A stretch of 15,774 nt of DNA from contig NZ_CAKRLH010000018.1 of NCBI RefSeq assembly GCF_934359325.1, positions 1 through 15,774 on the forward strand, given 5' to 3'. How positions within the stretch are numbered: the first letter of the stretch is position 1; each line of letters opens with the position of its first letter. This DNA comes from an uncultured Porphyromonas sp. Lineage in GTDB: Bacteria; Bacteroidota; Bacteroidia; Bacteroidales; Porphyromonadaceae. The translations under genes and the position numbers were made by a program. Shown here piece by piece: positions 7,782-15,452 of the stretch. The notes under the pieces are model-generated. The model was not told the DNA's origin. It did not search any database and saw nothing but the letters and a program-made list of their open reading frames with translations.

Positions 7782-8567
7782 TCACTCTCGGGGGAAGGGT
7801 ATAGGCTCTTCTCCATTAGGGTCAGACAAGAATTTCTCAATGGGAAAGTCTGAGAGACGCATCCCAGTGTCGGCATCAACCATAAAGATGTTGTTTCCAT
7901 CGGAGACCAGGGTAAATTCCTTATCAGGGCATCCTATCGTTAGAACTCTGTACTCCGGATAATCTCTCTCAAAAGACTCAAGCAAGTCAAAGCACTCCTT
8001 GAATGAGTCGTGGTACTTGGTAGCATAGTCTTTGTACTCGCCAAACTCATCTCCGAAGATACTCATGGAATACTCATGGACTATCGCATCCTCCTCATCC
8101 TTACCGTATCTTAGCCAAGTCTCAAAGTCACTATCTACATCTCCCACCAGACATCTCCAGGAGTGGTAATCATCACTAATCCATCCCTCAGAGAAACCCA
8201 TTATCCTTGCCGCATTGAAACAATTGTAGCGTGCTCCGATATAAGGGTTTCCATTCCTATCCACATCTCCAGAATATGGCCAAAAATAGAAGCAGTATCG
8301 ATCTCCAGTAGAAACCTCCCAGTACCCTTTGTTCAGGTAGTACGTCGCTGATATCAGAGGAATGGTAAAGCTGTACTCCGGCACTTCATACTCCTCCCAT
8401 CCTGTAGAGTCAGAGTTGTAAATAGTTATTTCAGTCACAAACTCTCTCCTACCCCCAAAGAATGCCGTAACTCTATTAAGAGCATCCTTGAAGAAGGCAA
8501 GGGCATACTCATTATCCATTATGTCCTTGCAGTCGTTGGGTAGGATGAGGTTAAGGTCGACTCCCAT
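7782..8567 (-). CDS. Hypothetical protein, 261 residues, no recognised family
   Basis: I do not recognise this protein. It is acidic and soluble-looking, rich in Asp, Glu, Tyr, Trp and Phe, with no signal peptide or membrane segment. It starts MGVDLNLILPND. The middle has aromatic stretches (YCFYFWPYSGDV, EYSFTIPLISATYYLN) and a Cys/His/Trp cluster (YNCFNAARIMGF, DDYHSWRCLVGD). The end is Pro/Glu-rich. The DNA is clearly more A+T-rich than the flanking ribosomal and dxs genes and uses many ATA, AGA and TCA codons, consistent with acquisition by transfer. It begins 17 bp after the stop of the HicB-like gene and is probably its operon partner. A role as an immunity or defence protein is possible but not shown. 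Confidence 0.7.
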   Translation of the reverse strand: MGVDLNLILPNDCKDIMDNEYALAFFKDALNRVTAFFGGRREFVTEITIYNSDSTGWEEYEVPEYSFTIPLISATYYLNKGYWEVSTGDRYCFYFWPYSGDVDRNGNPYIGARYNCFNAARIMGFSEGWISDDYHSWRCLVGDVDSDFETWLRYGKDEEDAIVHEYSMSIFGDEFGEYKDYATKYHDSFKECFDLLESFERDYPEYRVLTIGCPDKEFTLVSDGNNIFMVDADTGMRLSDFPIEKFLSDPNGEEPIPFPRE

Positions 8568-8584
8568 AGTCCTGATACGCTTGA

Positions 8585-9052
8585 CTATTTTTTGATCTCT
8601 AGGTCGTCCGGATAGTCTCTGAGTGACGGCTGTATGTCAAACTCTACCCTATAATCCCCTCTTATGGAGTGGGGCATCATTTTTTGATCATCCATTTCTC
8701 CATATCTCTCTTTGACTATCTCAATCCCGTCAAGAAGACTATTCTTCGCCTCTCTGATGGTCCTCCCGTACCCATAGGCTCCTACATCCTCGGGGCTATA
8801 CGTGTAAGACCAGAAACCATCTGTCCCTGGCTCAATGTAGGCACTGATTACGATGCGGTAGTCTGGTCCGATGGCGTCAGCAATGGCGTCCTCATCAGCT
8901 CTGAGAGCGGGTTTTACTGAGCCATCCAGTCCCGCACTCTCCATCAGTTTAACCCCAGTCCCGAGTGGAATCTCAGAGTCAGGTACATCGGGTATAGCTA
9001 GTACAATACCCCCTTTTTCAAATAGGCTTATTTCTTGGTGGTCTCGCTCCAT
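8585..9052 (-). CDS. Hypothetical protein with HicB-like (partial RNase H fold) segment
   Basis: 155 residues. Residues ~65-118 read like the HicB/UPF0150 fold: a strand YRIVISAYIEP, a GTDGFWSYTYSPEDVGAYG turn and strand, then GRTIREAKNSLLDGIEIVKE, the usual G-x-T-x-x-EA-x-x-x-h helix. HicB proteins are commonly antitoxins of HicA mRNA interferases, but no HicA-like small basic double-stranded-RNA-binding protein is encoded next to it, and the ~60-residue N-terminal extension is not typical. It is the first gene of a two-gene minus-strand transcript; TACATTTG on the minus strand at 9078-9085 supplies a -7 element about 26 bp before the ATG. A+T content is raised as in its partner. Fold assignment is by pattern only. 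Confidence 0.65.
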   Translation of the reverse strand: MERDHQEISLFEKGGIVLAIPDVPDSEIPLGTGVKLMESAGLDGSVKPALRADEDAIADAIGPDYRIVISAYIEPGTDGFWSYTYSPEDVGAYGYGRTIREAKNSLLDGIEIVKERYGEMDDQKMMPHSIRGDYRVEFDIQPSLRDYPDDLEIKK

Positions 9053-9077
9053 AACATTTTACCTGATAGTAACTGGA

Positions 9078-9085
9078 CAAATGTA
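9078..9085 (-). promoter_or_regulatory. -7 promoter element of the two-gene minus-strand operon
   Basis: The minus strand reads TACATTTG, a full match to TAnnTTTG, about 26 bp upstream of the start at 9052. No clear TTTG -33 is seen 19-21 bp further upstream (only TGTC), so strength or activator dependence is uncertain. Confidence 0.5.
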
Positions 9086-9207
9086 CCCATTTCCCTCACC
9101 CGACAGTAGCGACACATTCTGTGATTTACACACTACTCATGGAGCCTGTCGGAGGTTTGGAGATAAGATGGGGCAAGCACACCTATTGCAGAGAGGAGGG
9201 TGGCGGA

Positions 9208-9289
9208 CTAATGTCGGTATTAGGTGAAACTATAGTCGGTAATAGTGGACACTAATACCGACTGTAGATAAATCTATTACCGGTAATAG
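9208..9289. repeat. Array 2: four 16-bp near-palindromes at exact 22-bp spacing
   Basis: Units start at 9208, 9230, 9252 and 9274: CTAATGTCGGTATTAG, CTATAGTCGGTAATAG, CTAATACCGACTGTAG and CTATTACCGGTAATAG. The last is a perfect palindrome. The 6-bp spacers differ (gtgaaa, tggaca, ataaat). The first unit is the exact reverse complement of the last unit of array 1 (2479-2494). The unit nearest the minus-strand operon is therefore the same as the unit nearest the outer-membrane protein gene. The array lies about 120 bp upstream of the minus-strand -7 element. Confidence 0.9.
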
Positions 9290-9507
9290 AATCGACAGAT
9301 CCCTGCCTGCTGGTAGTCAGTCTTGTGTGAGAGAGTATGTGGAGCCGATAAAACAGGATAATAGTTGGGGCTCCTTGTGATGATTGGGTTGTAGTGCTTT
9401 CTTGTCGGAGCGAGGCAGGGGTGACGCATTTGAGTGGTACAGAAGTCATTCGACTCATTGTGAAGAGTGGTGAACGAAGCACCCCGACAGGGGTGCCCGT
9501 TGTTTAG

Positions 9508-9543
9508 CCACGGGTCGAGGGGCGTAGCCCCGAAGACCCGTGG
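9508..9543. repeat. Hairpin: 9-bp outer and 5-bp inner stem
   Basis: CCACGGGTC (9508-9516) pairs with GACCCGTGG (9535-9543); inside, GGGGC (9519-9523) pairs with GCCCC (9527-9531) around a GTA loop. It lies inside the MITE-like element, 11 bp after a smaller GCACCCC/GGGGTGC hairpin (9479-9496). Confidence 0.85.
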
Positions 9544-9565
9544 ATTGGGCGACGCAAGCGATCCC

Positions 9566-9625
9566 GACCCCGCTAGGGTGTCGCACTATCAGTCTACTCA
9601 TGCAGTGCGACGCCCTAGCGGGGTC
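9566..9625. repeat. Long inverted repeat, 21-bp arms
   Basis: The arm at 9566-9586 (GACCCCGCTAGGGTGTCGCA plus C) pairs with 9605-9625 over 21 bp with a single G-T mismatch, around an 18-base loop. This is the longest stem in the element and would form a very stable RNA hairpin or DNA cruciform. Confidence 0.9.
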
Positions 9626-9699
9626 GTATATCTTTAGCGGGACTTCTTTCCCGGGGTCTTAGGCACTATCGTGCCTCGACACCCGGTCTAAAAAGCGAT

Positions 9700-9730
9700 G
9701 ATCCCTCCGGGGCTTCGCCCCTGCGGGATC
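9700..9730. repeat. Hairpin with GGGGC-TTC-GCCCC core
   Basis: GATCCC (9700-9705) pairs with GGGATC (9725-9730), and GGGGC (9709-9713) with GCCCC (9717-9721). The layout matches the hairpin at 9508-9543, suggesting related repeat units inside the element. A further stem, AGGCAC-TATC-GTGCCT (9661-9676), lies between this and the long inverted repeat. Confidence 0.8.
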
Positions 9731-9867
9731 GGCAGGCGGTAGCGGCAGGGCGTGGATCAGTCGACAAGATTGCACAGCGACAGGGATTATCACTTCTTTG
9801 CTTTAAAGCTCAAATGCGTCACTCCTGCGGACCGAGGTCGGGGGCCAAGGGAAAGGGGCAAAATGGG

Positions 9868-9875
9868 TATATTTG
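9868..9875 (+). promoter_or_regulatory. -7 promoter element of dxs
   Basis: TATATTTG at 9868-9875 matches TAnnTTTG and lies 22 bp before the dxs ATG at 9898, implying a very short leader. No TTG is present at the expected -33 distance, because the sequence there is a purine/G-rich stretch just outside the inverted-repeat element. Any original -33 may have been altered if the element inserted here. Confidence 0.55.
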
Positions 9876-9897
9876 CGGTAAGAATAACGTTACGGCT

Positions 9898-11823
9898 ATG
9901 TGTGCTAAGAAAGACGACTGCTACTCTCTCCTCAGACATATCGACACTCCTGCGGATCTCAAGCGACTTGATCGCTCACAGCTCCCTCAGCTCTGCCGTG
10001 AGATCCGTCTCTACCTGACGGAGGTGCTGAGCCAGACTCCGGGTCACTTCGGTGCCAGTATGGGAGCCGTGGAGATCGCCGTGGCGGTCCACTACGTCTA
10101 CGATGCCCCGGAGGACAAAGTGATCTGGGATGTCGGGCACCAGGCCTATGCACACAAGCTCCTGACAGGGAGGAGAGAGGCGTTCCCCACACTACGTCAG
10201 TGGGGCGGGATCAGTGGCTTTCTTCACCCTGGGGAGAGCATCTACGATGCCTTTATCTCCGGTCATGCGTCCAACTCTATCTCTGCCGCCGTCGGCTATG
10301 CTGCCGGGAGCAAGCTGGATCAGAAGGACAATCATGTCATCGCTGTGATCGGCGACGGTGCGCTCTCGGGCGGGCTGGCCTTTGAGGGGCTAAACAACGT
10401 CTCCGAGCGGCACAATAACGTCCTCGTCATCCTCAATGACAACCACATCTCCATCGACCCCGCGACGGGTGGGCTGAGTCGGTACCTGGTCAAGTTTATC
10501 ACCAGTCCGGAGTACAATAAGCTCCGTAATATGGGGGCGAAGGGGCTCTCGAAGCTCAATCTCCTCACCGACTCGAGGAAGCGAAATCTTCAGCGCTTCA
10601 ATAACAGCATCAAGGCACTGATGACCGATGAGGGTAATTTCTTCGAGGACTTCAGCATGCGCTACTTCGGTCCCATTGATGGCAATGACATCGAGACCTT
10701 TGTCTCAGTGCTGGAGGCGATCAAGGACTTCGAGGGACCGAAGCTGCTTCACGTCAAGACGGTCAAGGGGAAGGGGTATAAGCCGGCCGAGGACAGCTCC
10801 GTCCTATGGCACGCTCCGGGACGCTTCGACCTCCGCACCGGAGAGCTGGCTCATAAGAGCAAGGAGAGTGGGGCGCCGGAGAAGTTTCAAGAGGTATTCG
10901 GGAAGACTCTGGTAGACCTCGCTGAACTGGACGAGCGGGTCGTCGGTATCACCCCCGCAATGATCTCCGGGAGCTCGATGGGGTATATGCTCCGAAAGTA
11001 TCCGGACAGGGTCTTCGATGTCGGTATCGCCGAGGGTCATGCGGTCACCTTCTCCGCCGGTCTGGCACTGGAGGGGCAGATCCCCTTCTGCAACATATAC
11101 TCCACCTTCCTACAGAGAGCGGTCGACGAGGTGATCCACGATGTGGCGGAGCAGAGGGCGCCGGTGATCCTCTGCGTCGATCGAGCCGGTCTCGTTGGCA
11201 ATGACGGAATGACGCATCAGGGACTCTACGACCTCGCATACCTGCGGTCGATCCCCGGGCTGACACTGATGTCACCGATCGATGAGTGGGAGCTGCGGAT
11301 GATGATGTACACCGCTTATAAGCACAGGGATGAGGGACCCTTCGTGATCCGCTATCCGCGCGGAGAGGGCAGCAATGGCAACTGGCAAGCACCGATGGAG
11401 GAGCTGCCGATCGGCAAGAGTGACGAGCTGGCTGTGGGGGATGAACTGGTAATCGTCACTTACGGACCAGTGGGCGCTGTTGCTCAGCGTGTCGTCGAGC
11501 GCCTCAGGGAGGAGAGGCAGCAGTCTGTGGGGCTGGTCAATCTGCGCTTCCTTAAGCCCCTTGACACAGAGCTTCTGGATGAGCTCCCCAAGCGGTATCG
11601 TCGGATCCTCACCATCGAGGATGCGGCTCTCGCCGGCGGGATGGGGAGCGCACTCCTCGAGTACTACTCTGATCAGGGTGTGTCGATCCCGATCCGCCGT
11701 CTCGGCGTCGGGGATGAGTACATCAGGCATGGAGATGTGTCTGTCCAGCGGGCGTACGTGGGCATCGATGAGGAGAGTATCAGGAGTGAGGTGGAGAGCC
11801 TCTTAGTCGAGCATAAGCGATGA
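9898..11823 (+). CDS. dxs: 1-deoxy-D-xylulose-5-phosphate synthase
   Basis: Thiamine-diphosphate enzyme joining pyruvate and glyceraldehyde-3-phosphate to DXP, the entry step of the MEP pathway and a precursor of pyridoxal phosphate and thiamine. From ATG 9898 it has 641 residues, the family's usual size. Visible motifs are GHFGASMG, WDVGHQAYAHKLLTGRR, SGHASNSISAAVGYA, the ThDP/Mg motif GDGALSGGLAFEGLNN ending in LNDNHISI, and the catalytic-Glu segment GIAEGHAVTFSAGLALEG in the pyrimidine-binding domain, followed by a transketolase C-terminal domain. The frame is open back to ATG 9814, but that codon lies inside the terminal inverted repeat and upstream of the -7 element, and its extension does not look like Dxs. 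The stop overlaps trkA by ATGA. Confidence 0.97.
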   Translation: MCAKKDDCYSLLRHIDTPADLKRLDRSQLPQLCREIRLYLTEVLSQTPGHFGASMGAVEIAVAVHYVYDAPEDKVIWDVGHQAYAHKLLTGRREAFPTLRQWGGISGFLHPGESIYDAFISGHASNSISAAVGYAAGSKLDQKDNHVIAVIGDGALSGGLAFEGLNNVSERHNNVLVILNDNHISIDPATGGLSRYLVKFITSPEYNKLRNMGAKGLSKLNLLTDSRKRNLQRFNNSIKALMTDEGNFFEDFSMRYFGPIDGNDIETFVSVLEAIKDFEGPKLLHVKTVKGKGYKPAEDSSVLWHAPGRFDLRTGELAHKSKESGAPEKFQEVFGKTLVDLAELDERVVGITPAMISGSSMGYMLRKYPDRVFDVGIAEGHAVTFSAGLALEGQIPFCNIYSTFLQRAVDEVIHDVAEQRAPVILCVDRAGLVGNDGMTHQGLYDLAYLRSIPGLTLMSPIDEWELRMMMYTAYKHRDEGPFVIRYPRGEGSNGNWQAPMEELPIGKSDELAVGDELVIVTYGPVGAVAQRVVERLREERQQSVGLVNLRFLKPLDTELLDELPKRYRRILTIEDAALAGGMGSALLEYYSDQGVSIPIRRLGVGDEYIRHGDVSVQRAYVGIDEESIRSEVESLLVEHKR

Positions 11824-13166
11824 GAGTATTTATAGTAGGAGCGGGCGAGACCGGCACCCACTTGGCTAAGCTGATCAGTCAGCAGGAGCACCACGATGTG
11901 ATCCTGATGGACGAGGATCCGGATAAGGTGGACTTTGCCTACGACAATTCGCTCGAGATTATGCCGATCGTGGGTAATCCTACCTCCATCCGTCAGCTGA
12001 AGCATGCGGGGGTGGAGGAGACTGACCTCTTCGTCGCAGTGACTCCCTCTGAGAGTGCCAATATCCTCTCCTGCATGATCGCCCATCGGATGGGGGTCAA
12101 GAAGACCCTTGCCCGGGTGAGCAATTACGACTATTTCCTGCCCCAGTATCTTCCCTACTTCAATGGTCTCGGCGTCGACGAGATGGTCTATCCGGAGGCG
12201 CTCGCAGCTCAGGAGATATACAATGGTCTCCGTCTGCCGTGGACGCGTCAGTACTGGCGGCTCTTCGGTGGTCGGCTCCACCTCTGCGCCTCTCGCATCA
12301 CGAAGCACTCCCCCTTGCTGGGGAAGCGGCTCATGGAGCTGTCGGACCTCGATGAAAAGCACTTCCACATCATCTCCATCGTCCGCGGGAGGGAGAGCTT
12401 TGTCCCGAGAGGAAACGACACCCTGGAGGTCAATGACATCGTCTACGTCGCCTGCAATACGCAGAATCTGGACACCGTCCGTGAGTACTGCGGTCAGCCT
12501 AAGGTGGATGTGCGGAAGGTGATCATCATGGGTGGCAGCCGCATCGCACTACGCACTGCGGAGCTCCTGCCTCATGATATGAGCGTCAAGATCATCGAGC
12601 GGGACCTGGAGAAGTGTCGGGAGCTCTCCGAAGTGACCAACGACAATACCCTCGTTATCCATGGTGATGCAGCCGACTCCGATCTCCTGATCTCGGAGGG
12701 GATCCGAAATACACAGGCCTTCCTCGCGCTCACCGGCAGCTCGGAGATCAATATGATTGCGACGATGAACGCCAAGCATCTCGGCATTCCCCGCACCGTG
12801 GCGGAGATCGAGAATGTCGACTACCTCGACATCGCCAGTCAGCTCGGCATCGGCAACATTGTGAATAAGAAGATCATCGCTGCCGGTAAGATCATCCGCC
12901 ACCTCCATCGCATAGACATCTCTGATGCCAAGACGATGGCGATCGGTCATGGCGACGTGCTGGAGATTGTCATCACGGAGGGTAGCAGGATCACCAAGGC
13001 CCCCATCAAGGACCTGAAGATCCCCCGTAGCATCACTCTCGGAGGCTTCCTTAGGGATGGGGAGGTCTATCTCGTCGAGGGGCACACAGTCCTGAAGCCG
13101 GGCGACACGGTCCTCGTCTTTAATATCAATGCCAGAGACTCCGAGCTGGATGATCTCTTCAAGTAG
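11820..13166 (+). CDS. trkA: Trk system potassium transporter peripheral subunit TrkA
   Basis: Cytosolic NAD(H)-binding regulator that gates the TrkH potassium channel. The 448 residues contain two tandem RCK halves. The first begins at residue 1 with the Rossmann motif FIVGAGETGTHLAK and DEDPDKV acidic strand end; the second begins near residue 230 with VIIMGGSRIALRTAELL. Each is followed by a TrkA-C domain (~140-225, and ~370-445 containing LEIVITEGS and LKPGDTVLVF). The second glycine motif (GGSRIA) departs from GxGxxG, as is common in the second half of TrkA. It overlaps dxs by four bases and is followed after 13 bp by trkH. Confidence 0.96.
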   Translation: MRVFIVGAGETGTHLAKLISQQEHHDVILMDEDPDKVDFAYDNSLEIMPIVGNPTSIRQLKHAGVEETDLFVAVTPSESANILSCMIAHRMGVKKTLARVSNYDYFLPQYLPYFNGLGVDEMVYPEALAAQEIYNGLRLPWTRQYWRLFGGRLHLCASRITKHSPLLGKRLMELSDLDEKHFHIISIVRGRESFVPRGNDTLEVNDIVYVACNTQNLDTVREYCGQPKVDVRKVIIMGGSRIALRTAELLPHDMSVKIIERDLEKCRELSEVTNDNTLVIHGDAADSDLLISEGIRNTQAFLALTGSSEINMIATMNAKHLGIPRTVAEIENVDYLDIASQLGIGNIVNKKIIAAGKIIRHLHRIDISDAKTMAIGHGDVLEIVITEGSRITKAPIKDLKIPRSITLGGFLRDGEVYLVEGHTVLKPGDTVLVFNINARDSELDDLFK

Positions 13167-13179
13167 AGTGCTGAGCTAA

Positions 13180-14688
13180 GTGATGCTAAGGGAAGACTTC
13201 TTCGTAGACGACTACCGACCCACTAAGCGGCTCCTCAACTTCCGCTTTGTCCTCAGGACGATGGGCGAGCTCTGTATGGTGCTCTTCCCTTTCCTCATCA
13301 TCGCCCTCTTGATCTCGCTCTACTATCCGCATGATACCGGGACCAAGCCGCTCGCCATCACTGCGGGCGTGGATGCGGCTGTGGGCTTACTACTGATCTT
13401 TATTGGTCGTGATCGTGACCGAAGTAACATCGGCTCTCGCGAGGGGGTTATGGCAGTCACGATCAGCTGGTTTTTGGTCTCTATCATCGGCATGTTGCCC
13501 TACCTCTTTGGTGGCTTCATATCATCAGTGTCGGGTGCTTTCTTCGAGGCCATGGCCGGCTTTACCACGACCGGAGGCACGGTGCTGGAGGAGGTAGAGC
13601 AAGTGCCGAGGAGCATTCTCTTCTGGCGAGCCTCCACTCAATGGCTTGGAGGACTGGGCATCATCGCCTTCTTAGTCGCCTTTGTGCCAATGTCTGGGCA
13701 GAGAGCCACGACGATCTTCAATAACGAAGCCACGGGAGTGGTGCATCAGAAGTTTGATCCCCATATTGGCACGATGGCGAAGTGGCTCATCGTCATCTAT
13801 ATGAGCTTCACGATCCTCTGTACACTACTCTTCTGGGCAGGACCGATGACCTTATACGATGCCGTCTGCCACGCTTTTGCCTGCGTGTCTACCGGCGGTT
13901 TCAGTACCCACTCACAGTCTCTTGGGTACTTCGACTCGAGGTATGTGGAGCTGGTTGCCATGATCTTTATGACCATAAGTGCCATAAAGTTTGCGCTCAT
14001 CTACTTCGCTATAGTCCGGCGTCAGCCGTCGCGACTACTGGAGGATAGTGAGACACGCTGGTATCTGTCACTACTGCTTATAGTGTCACTTATCGGTGGG
14101 GTTTGGCTTTGGTATAGTGGTTATCACCGAGGAGGACAGGCAGTCTTCAAGAGCTTTTTCACTATTGTCAGCTTGGGGACATCCACCAGTTTCTTCTCCG
14201 GGGATTACTCCGAGTGGGGCAGCTTTTTTGGACTCCTTGTGCTGGCAACCATATTTGTCGCCGGTTGCTCGGGATCCACATCCGGAGGACTTAAGGTGGT
14301 GCGCTTTGTTGTCTTGGCAAAGAACCTGAGTAAGGAGTTGCTTCGTCGTGTCCATCCCAATGTGGTCACTACCATACGTATGGGTAACATGCTGATCACC
14401 GATAAAGTGATAGTGCAGGTTACCTCTTTCTTCTTTGCTTATACCAGCCTCATCATCCTGGCAACGGCCATGGTGTCAGCTGAGGGGTACGCACTGACGG
14501 ACTCTATCTCATGTGCCATCTCGTGTATATCCAACTCCGGGGCAGCTCTGGGTGTCTTCGGTCCGCATGGCGGCTTCTCGTCGCTGAGCGGCGTGTCGAA
14601 GATATTCCTGTCGTTACTGATGGTAATGGGGCGACTGGAGATATTCACCGTGCTCTCACTCTTCCACCCCAGTTACTGGCGGAGCTGA
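13180..14688 (+). CDS. trkH: Trk system potassium uptake protein TrkH
   Basis: Inner-membrane channel-like subunit of the Trk potassium importer, 502 residues with about ten or more hydrophobic helices. The four selectivity-filter loops are visible: GFTTTGGTVLEEV (~residue 127), CVSTGGFSTHSQS (~237), IVSLGTSTSFFSG (~330) and CISNSGAALGVFGP (~455). These are the usual degenerate TxG/SxG filter repeats of the TrkH/KtrB superfamily. TRASTQWLGGLG-like helix packing (here WRASTQWLGGLGII) and the GCSGSTSGGLKV loop are also family marks. The stop at 14688 is followed by 37 bp and then pdxH without a clear promoter. Confidence 0.96.
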   Translation: MMLREDFFVDDYRPTKRLLNFRFVLRTMGELCMVLFPFLIIALLISLYYPHDTGTKPLAITAGVDAAVGLLLIFIGRDRDRSNIGSREGVMAVTISWFLVSIIGMLPYLFGGFISSVSGAFFEAMAGFTTTGGTVLEEVEQVPRSILFWRASTQWLGGLGIIAFLVAFVPMSGQRATTIFNNEATGVVHQKFDPHIGTMAKWLIVIYMSFTILCTLLFWAGPMTLYDAVCHAFACVSTGGFSTHSQSLGYFDSRYVELVAMIFMTISAIKFALIYFAIVRRQPSRLLEDSETRWYLSLLLIVSLIGGVWLWYSGYHRGGQAVFKSFFTIVSLGTSTSFFSGDYSEWGSFFGLLVLATIFVAGCSGSTSGGLKVVRFVVLAKNLSKELLRRVHPNVVTTIRMGNMLITDKVIVQVTSFFFAYTSLIILATAMVSAEGYALTDSISCAISCISNSGAALGVFGPHGGFSSLSGVSKIFLSLLMVMGRLEIFTVLSLFHPSYWRS

Positions 14689-14725
14689 GAGCCTCTATAC
14701 TATTCTTGAGTAAAACGATAGACCA

Positions 14726-15394
14726 ATGACAGATACCAATCATAAGAGCGAGGAGATGAATCTCGAGGACATCCGACGAGACTACAACGTCGGCTCACTC
14801 TCACACAGCGACATGACGGAGGATCCGCTCGACAAGTGTCGCGAGTGGCTCGAGGATGCACTCAGGATGAATGTGATCGAGCCGACGGCGCTGATCGTCA
14901 GCACAGCGACCCTGGACGGTCAGCCCTGCACCCGGACGGTGCTGCTGAAGGAGATCTCTGAGGAGGGGAAGTTTATCTTTTACTCCAATTACGAGAGCCG
15001 CAAGGGACACCAGATCGACCTTAACCCCAAGGTGAGCCTCACCTTCCTCTGGCACCAGCTCCAGCGGCAGATCCACATCGAGGGCATCTGTCGGCACGTC
15101 GCCCCTGAGGTGTCGGATGCCTACTTTGCCAAGCGACCCTACAAGAGTCAGGTGGGCGCTCGGATCTCGCCCCAGAGCCACCCGATCCCCAATCGTATGT
15201 TCATCGTGACCGAGTTTGCCAAGGAGGCACTCAAGGTGGGCGTAAAGGTCCCCCGTCCCGAGAGCTGGGGAGGATTTGAGGTGACGCCTCATCGGATCGA
15301 GTTTTGGCAGGGACGCCCCAGCCGCCTCCATGACCGCTTCCTATACCTCCTGCAGGAGGACGGGAGCTGGTCCCTGAACCGCATCGCCCCCTAA
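14726..15394 (+). CDS. pdxH: Pyridoxamine/pyridoxine 5'-phosphate oxidase
   Basis: FMN enzyme that oxidises PNP and PMP to pyridoxal 5'-phosphate. 222 residues from ATG 14726; ATG 14756 (MNLEDIRRDY) is an alternative and closer to the family's conserved start. Seen in order: the RRDY N-terminus, CTRTVLLKEI and the FMN/substrate segment FYSNYESRKGHQIDLNP, LTFLWHQLQRQIHIEG, YFAKRPYKSQVGARISPQSH, and the terminal signature PESWGGFEVTPHRIEFWQGR with SRLHDRF and the C-terminal LNRIAP. It lies 37 bp after trkH. DXP from the upstream dxs is a precursor of the PNP this enzyme uses, so shared transcription would make metabolic sense. Confidence 0.96.
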   Translation: MTDTNHKSEEMNLEDIRRDYNVGSLSHSDMTEDPLDKCREWLEDALRMNVIEPTALIVSTATLDGQPCTRTVLLKEISEEGKFIFYSNYESRKGHQIDLNPKVSLTFLWHQLQRQIHIEGICRHVAPEVSDAYFAKRPYKSQVGARISPQSHPIPNRMFIVTEFAKEALKVGVKVPRPESWGGFEVTPHRIEFWQGRPSRLHDRFLYLLQEDGSWSLNRIAP

Positions 15395-15417
15395 TGAGGA
15401 AGAGAACGTAAAATAAC

Positions 15418-15448
15418 TTGCTAATAAGGCAAAATAGACTTACATTTG
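15418..15448 (+). promoter_or_regulatory. Promoter of the 3' small RNA
   Basis: TTG at 15418-15420, a 20-bp spacer and TACATTTG at 15441-15448 match the Bacteroidota -33/-7 consensus. It starts 24 bp after the pdxH stop and faces a region without a credible coding sequence. Confidence 0.75.
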
Positions 15449-15452
15449 CAGT

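Larger units (their letters stand above)
9415..9828. mobile_element. MITE-like non-coding element with 20-bp terminal inverted repeats
   Basis: GCAGGGGTGACGCATTTGAG (9415-9434) is repeated in inverted orientation at 9809-9828 with 19 of 20 bases matching. The 414 bp so enclosed carry no credible gene but five hairpins: 9479-9496, 9508-9543, 9566-9625, 9651-9686 and 9700-9730. Two of these share the core GGGGC-xxx-GCCCC. Terminal inverted repeats, lack of coding capacity and heavy secondary structure are features of miniature inverted-repeat elements or REP/REPIN clusters. No target duplication can be identified confidently. The right end is about 40 bp upstream of the dxs -7 element. Confidence 0.55.

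Noticed and set aside
9252..9482. Minus-strand frame of 76 codons upstream of the HicB-like gene
   Set aside because: It runs through array 2 and into the inverted-repeat element, with no family resemblance and no promoter.
9814..9897. Earlier ATG for dxs at 9814
   Set aside because: It lies inside the right terminal inverted repeat and upstream of the -7 element, and the extra 28 residues do not resemble Dxs N-termini.
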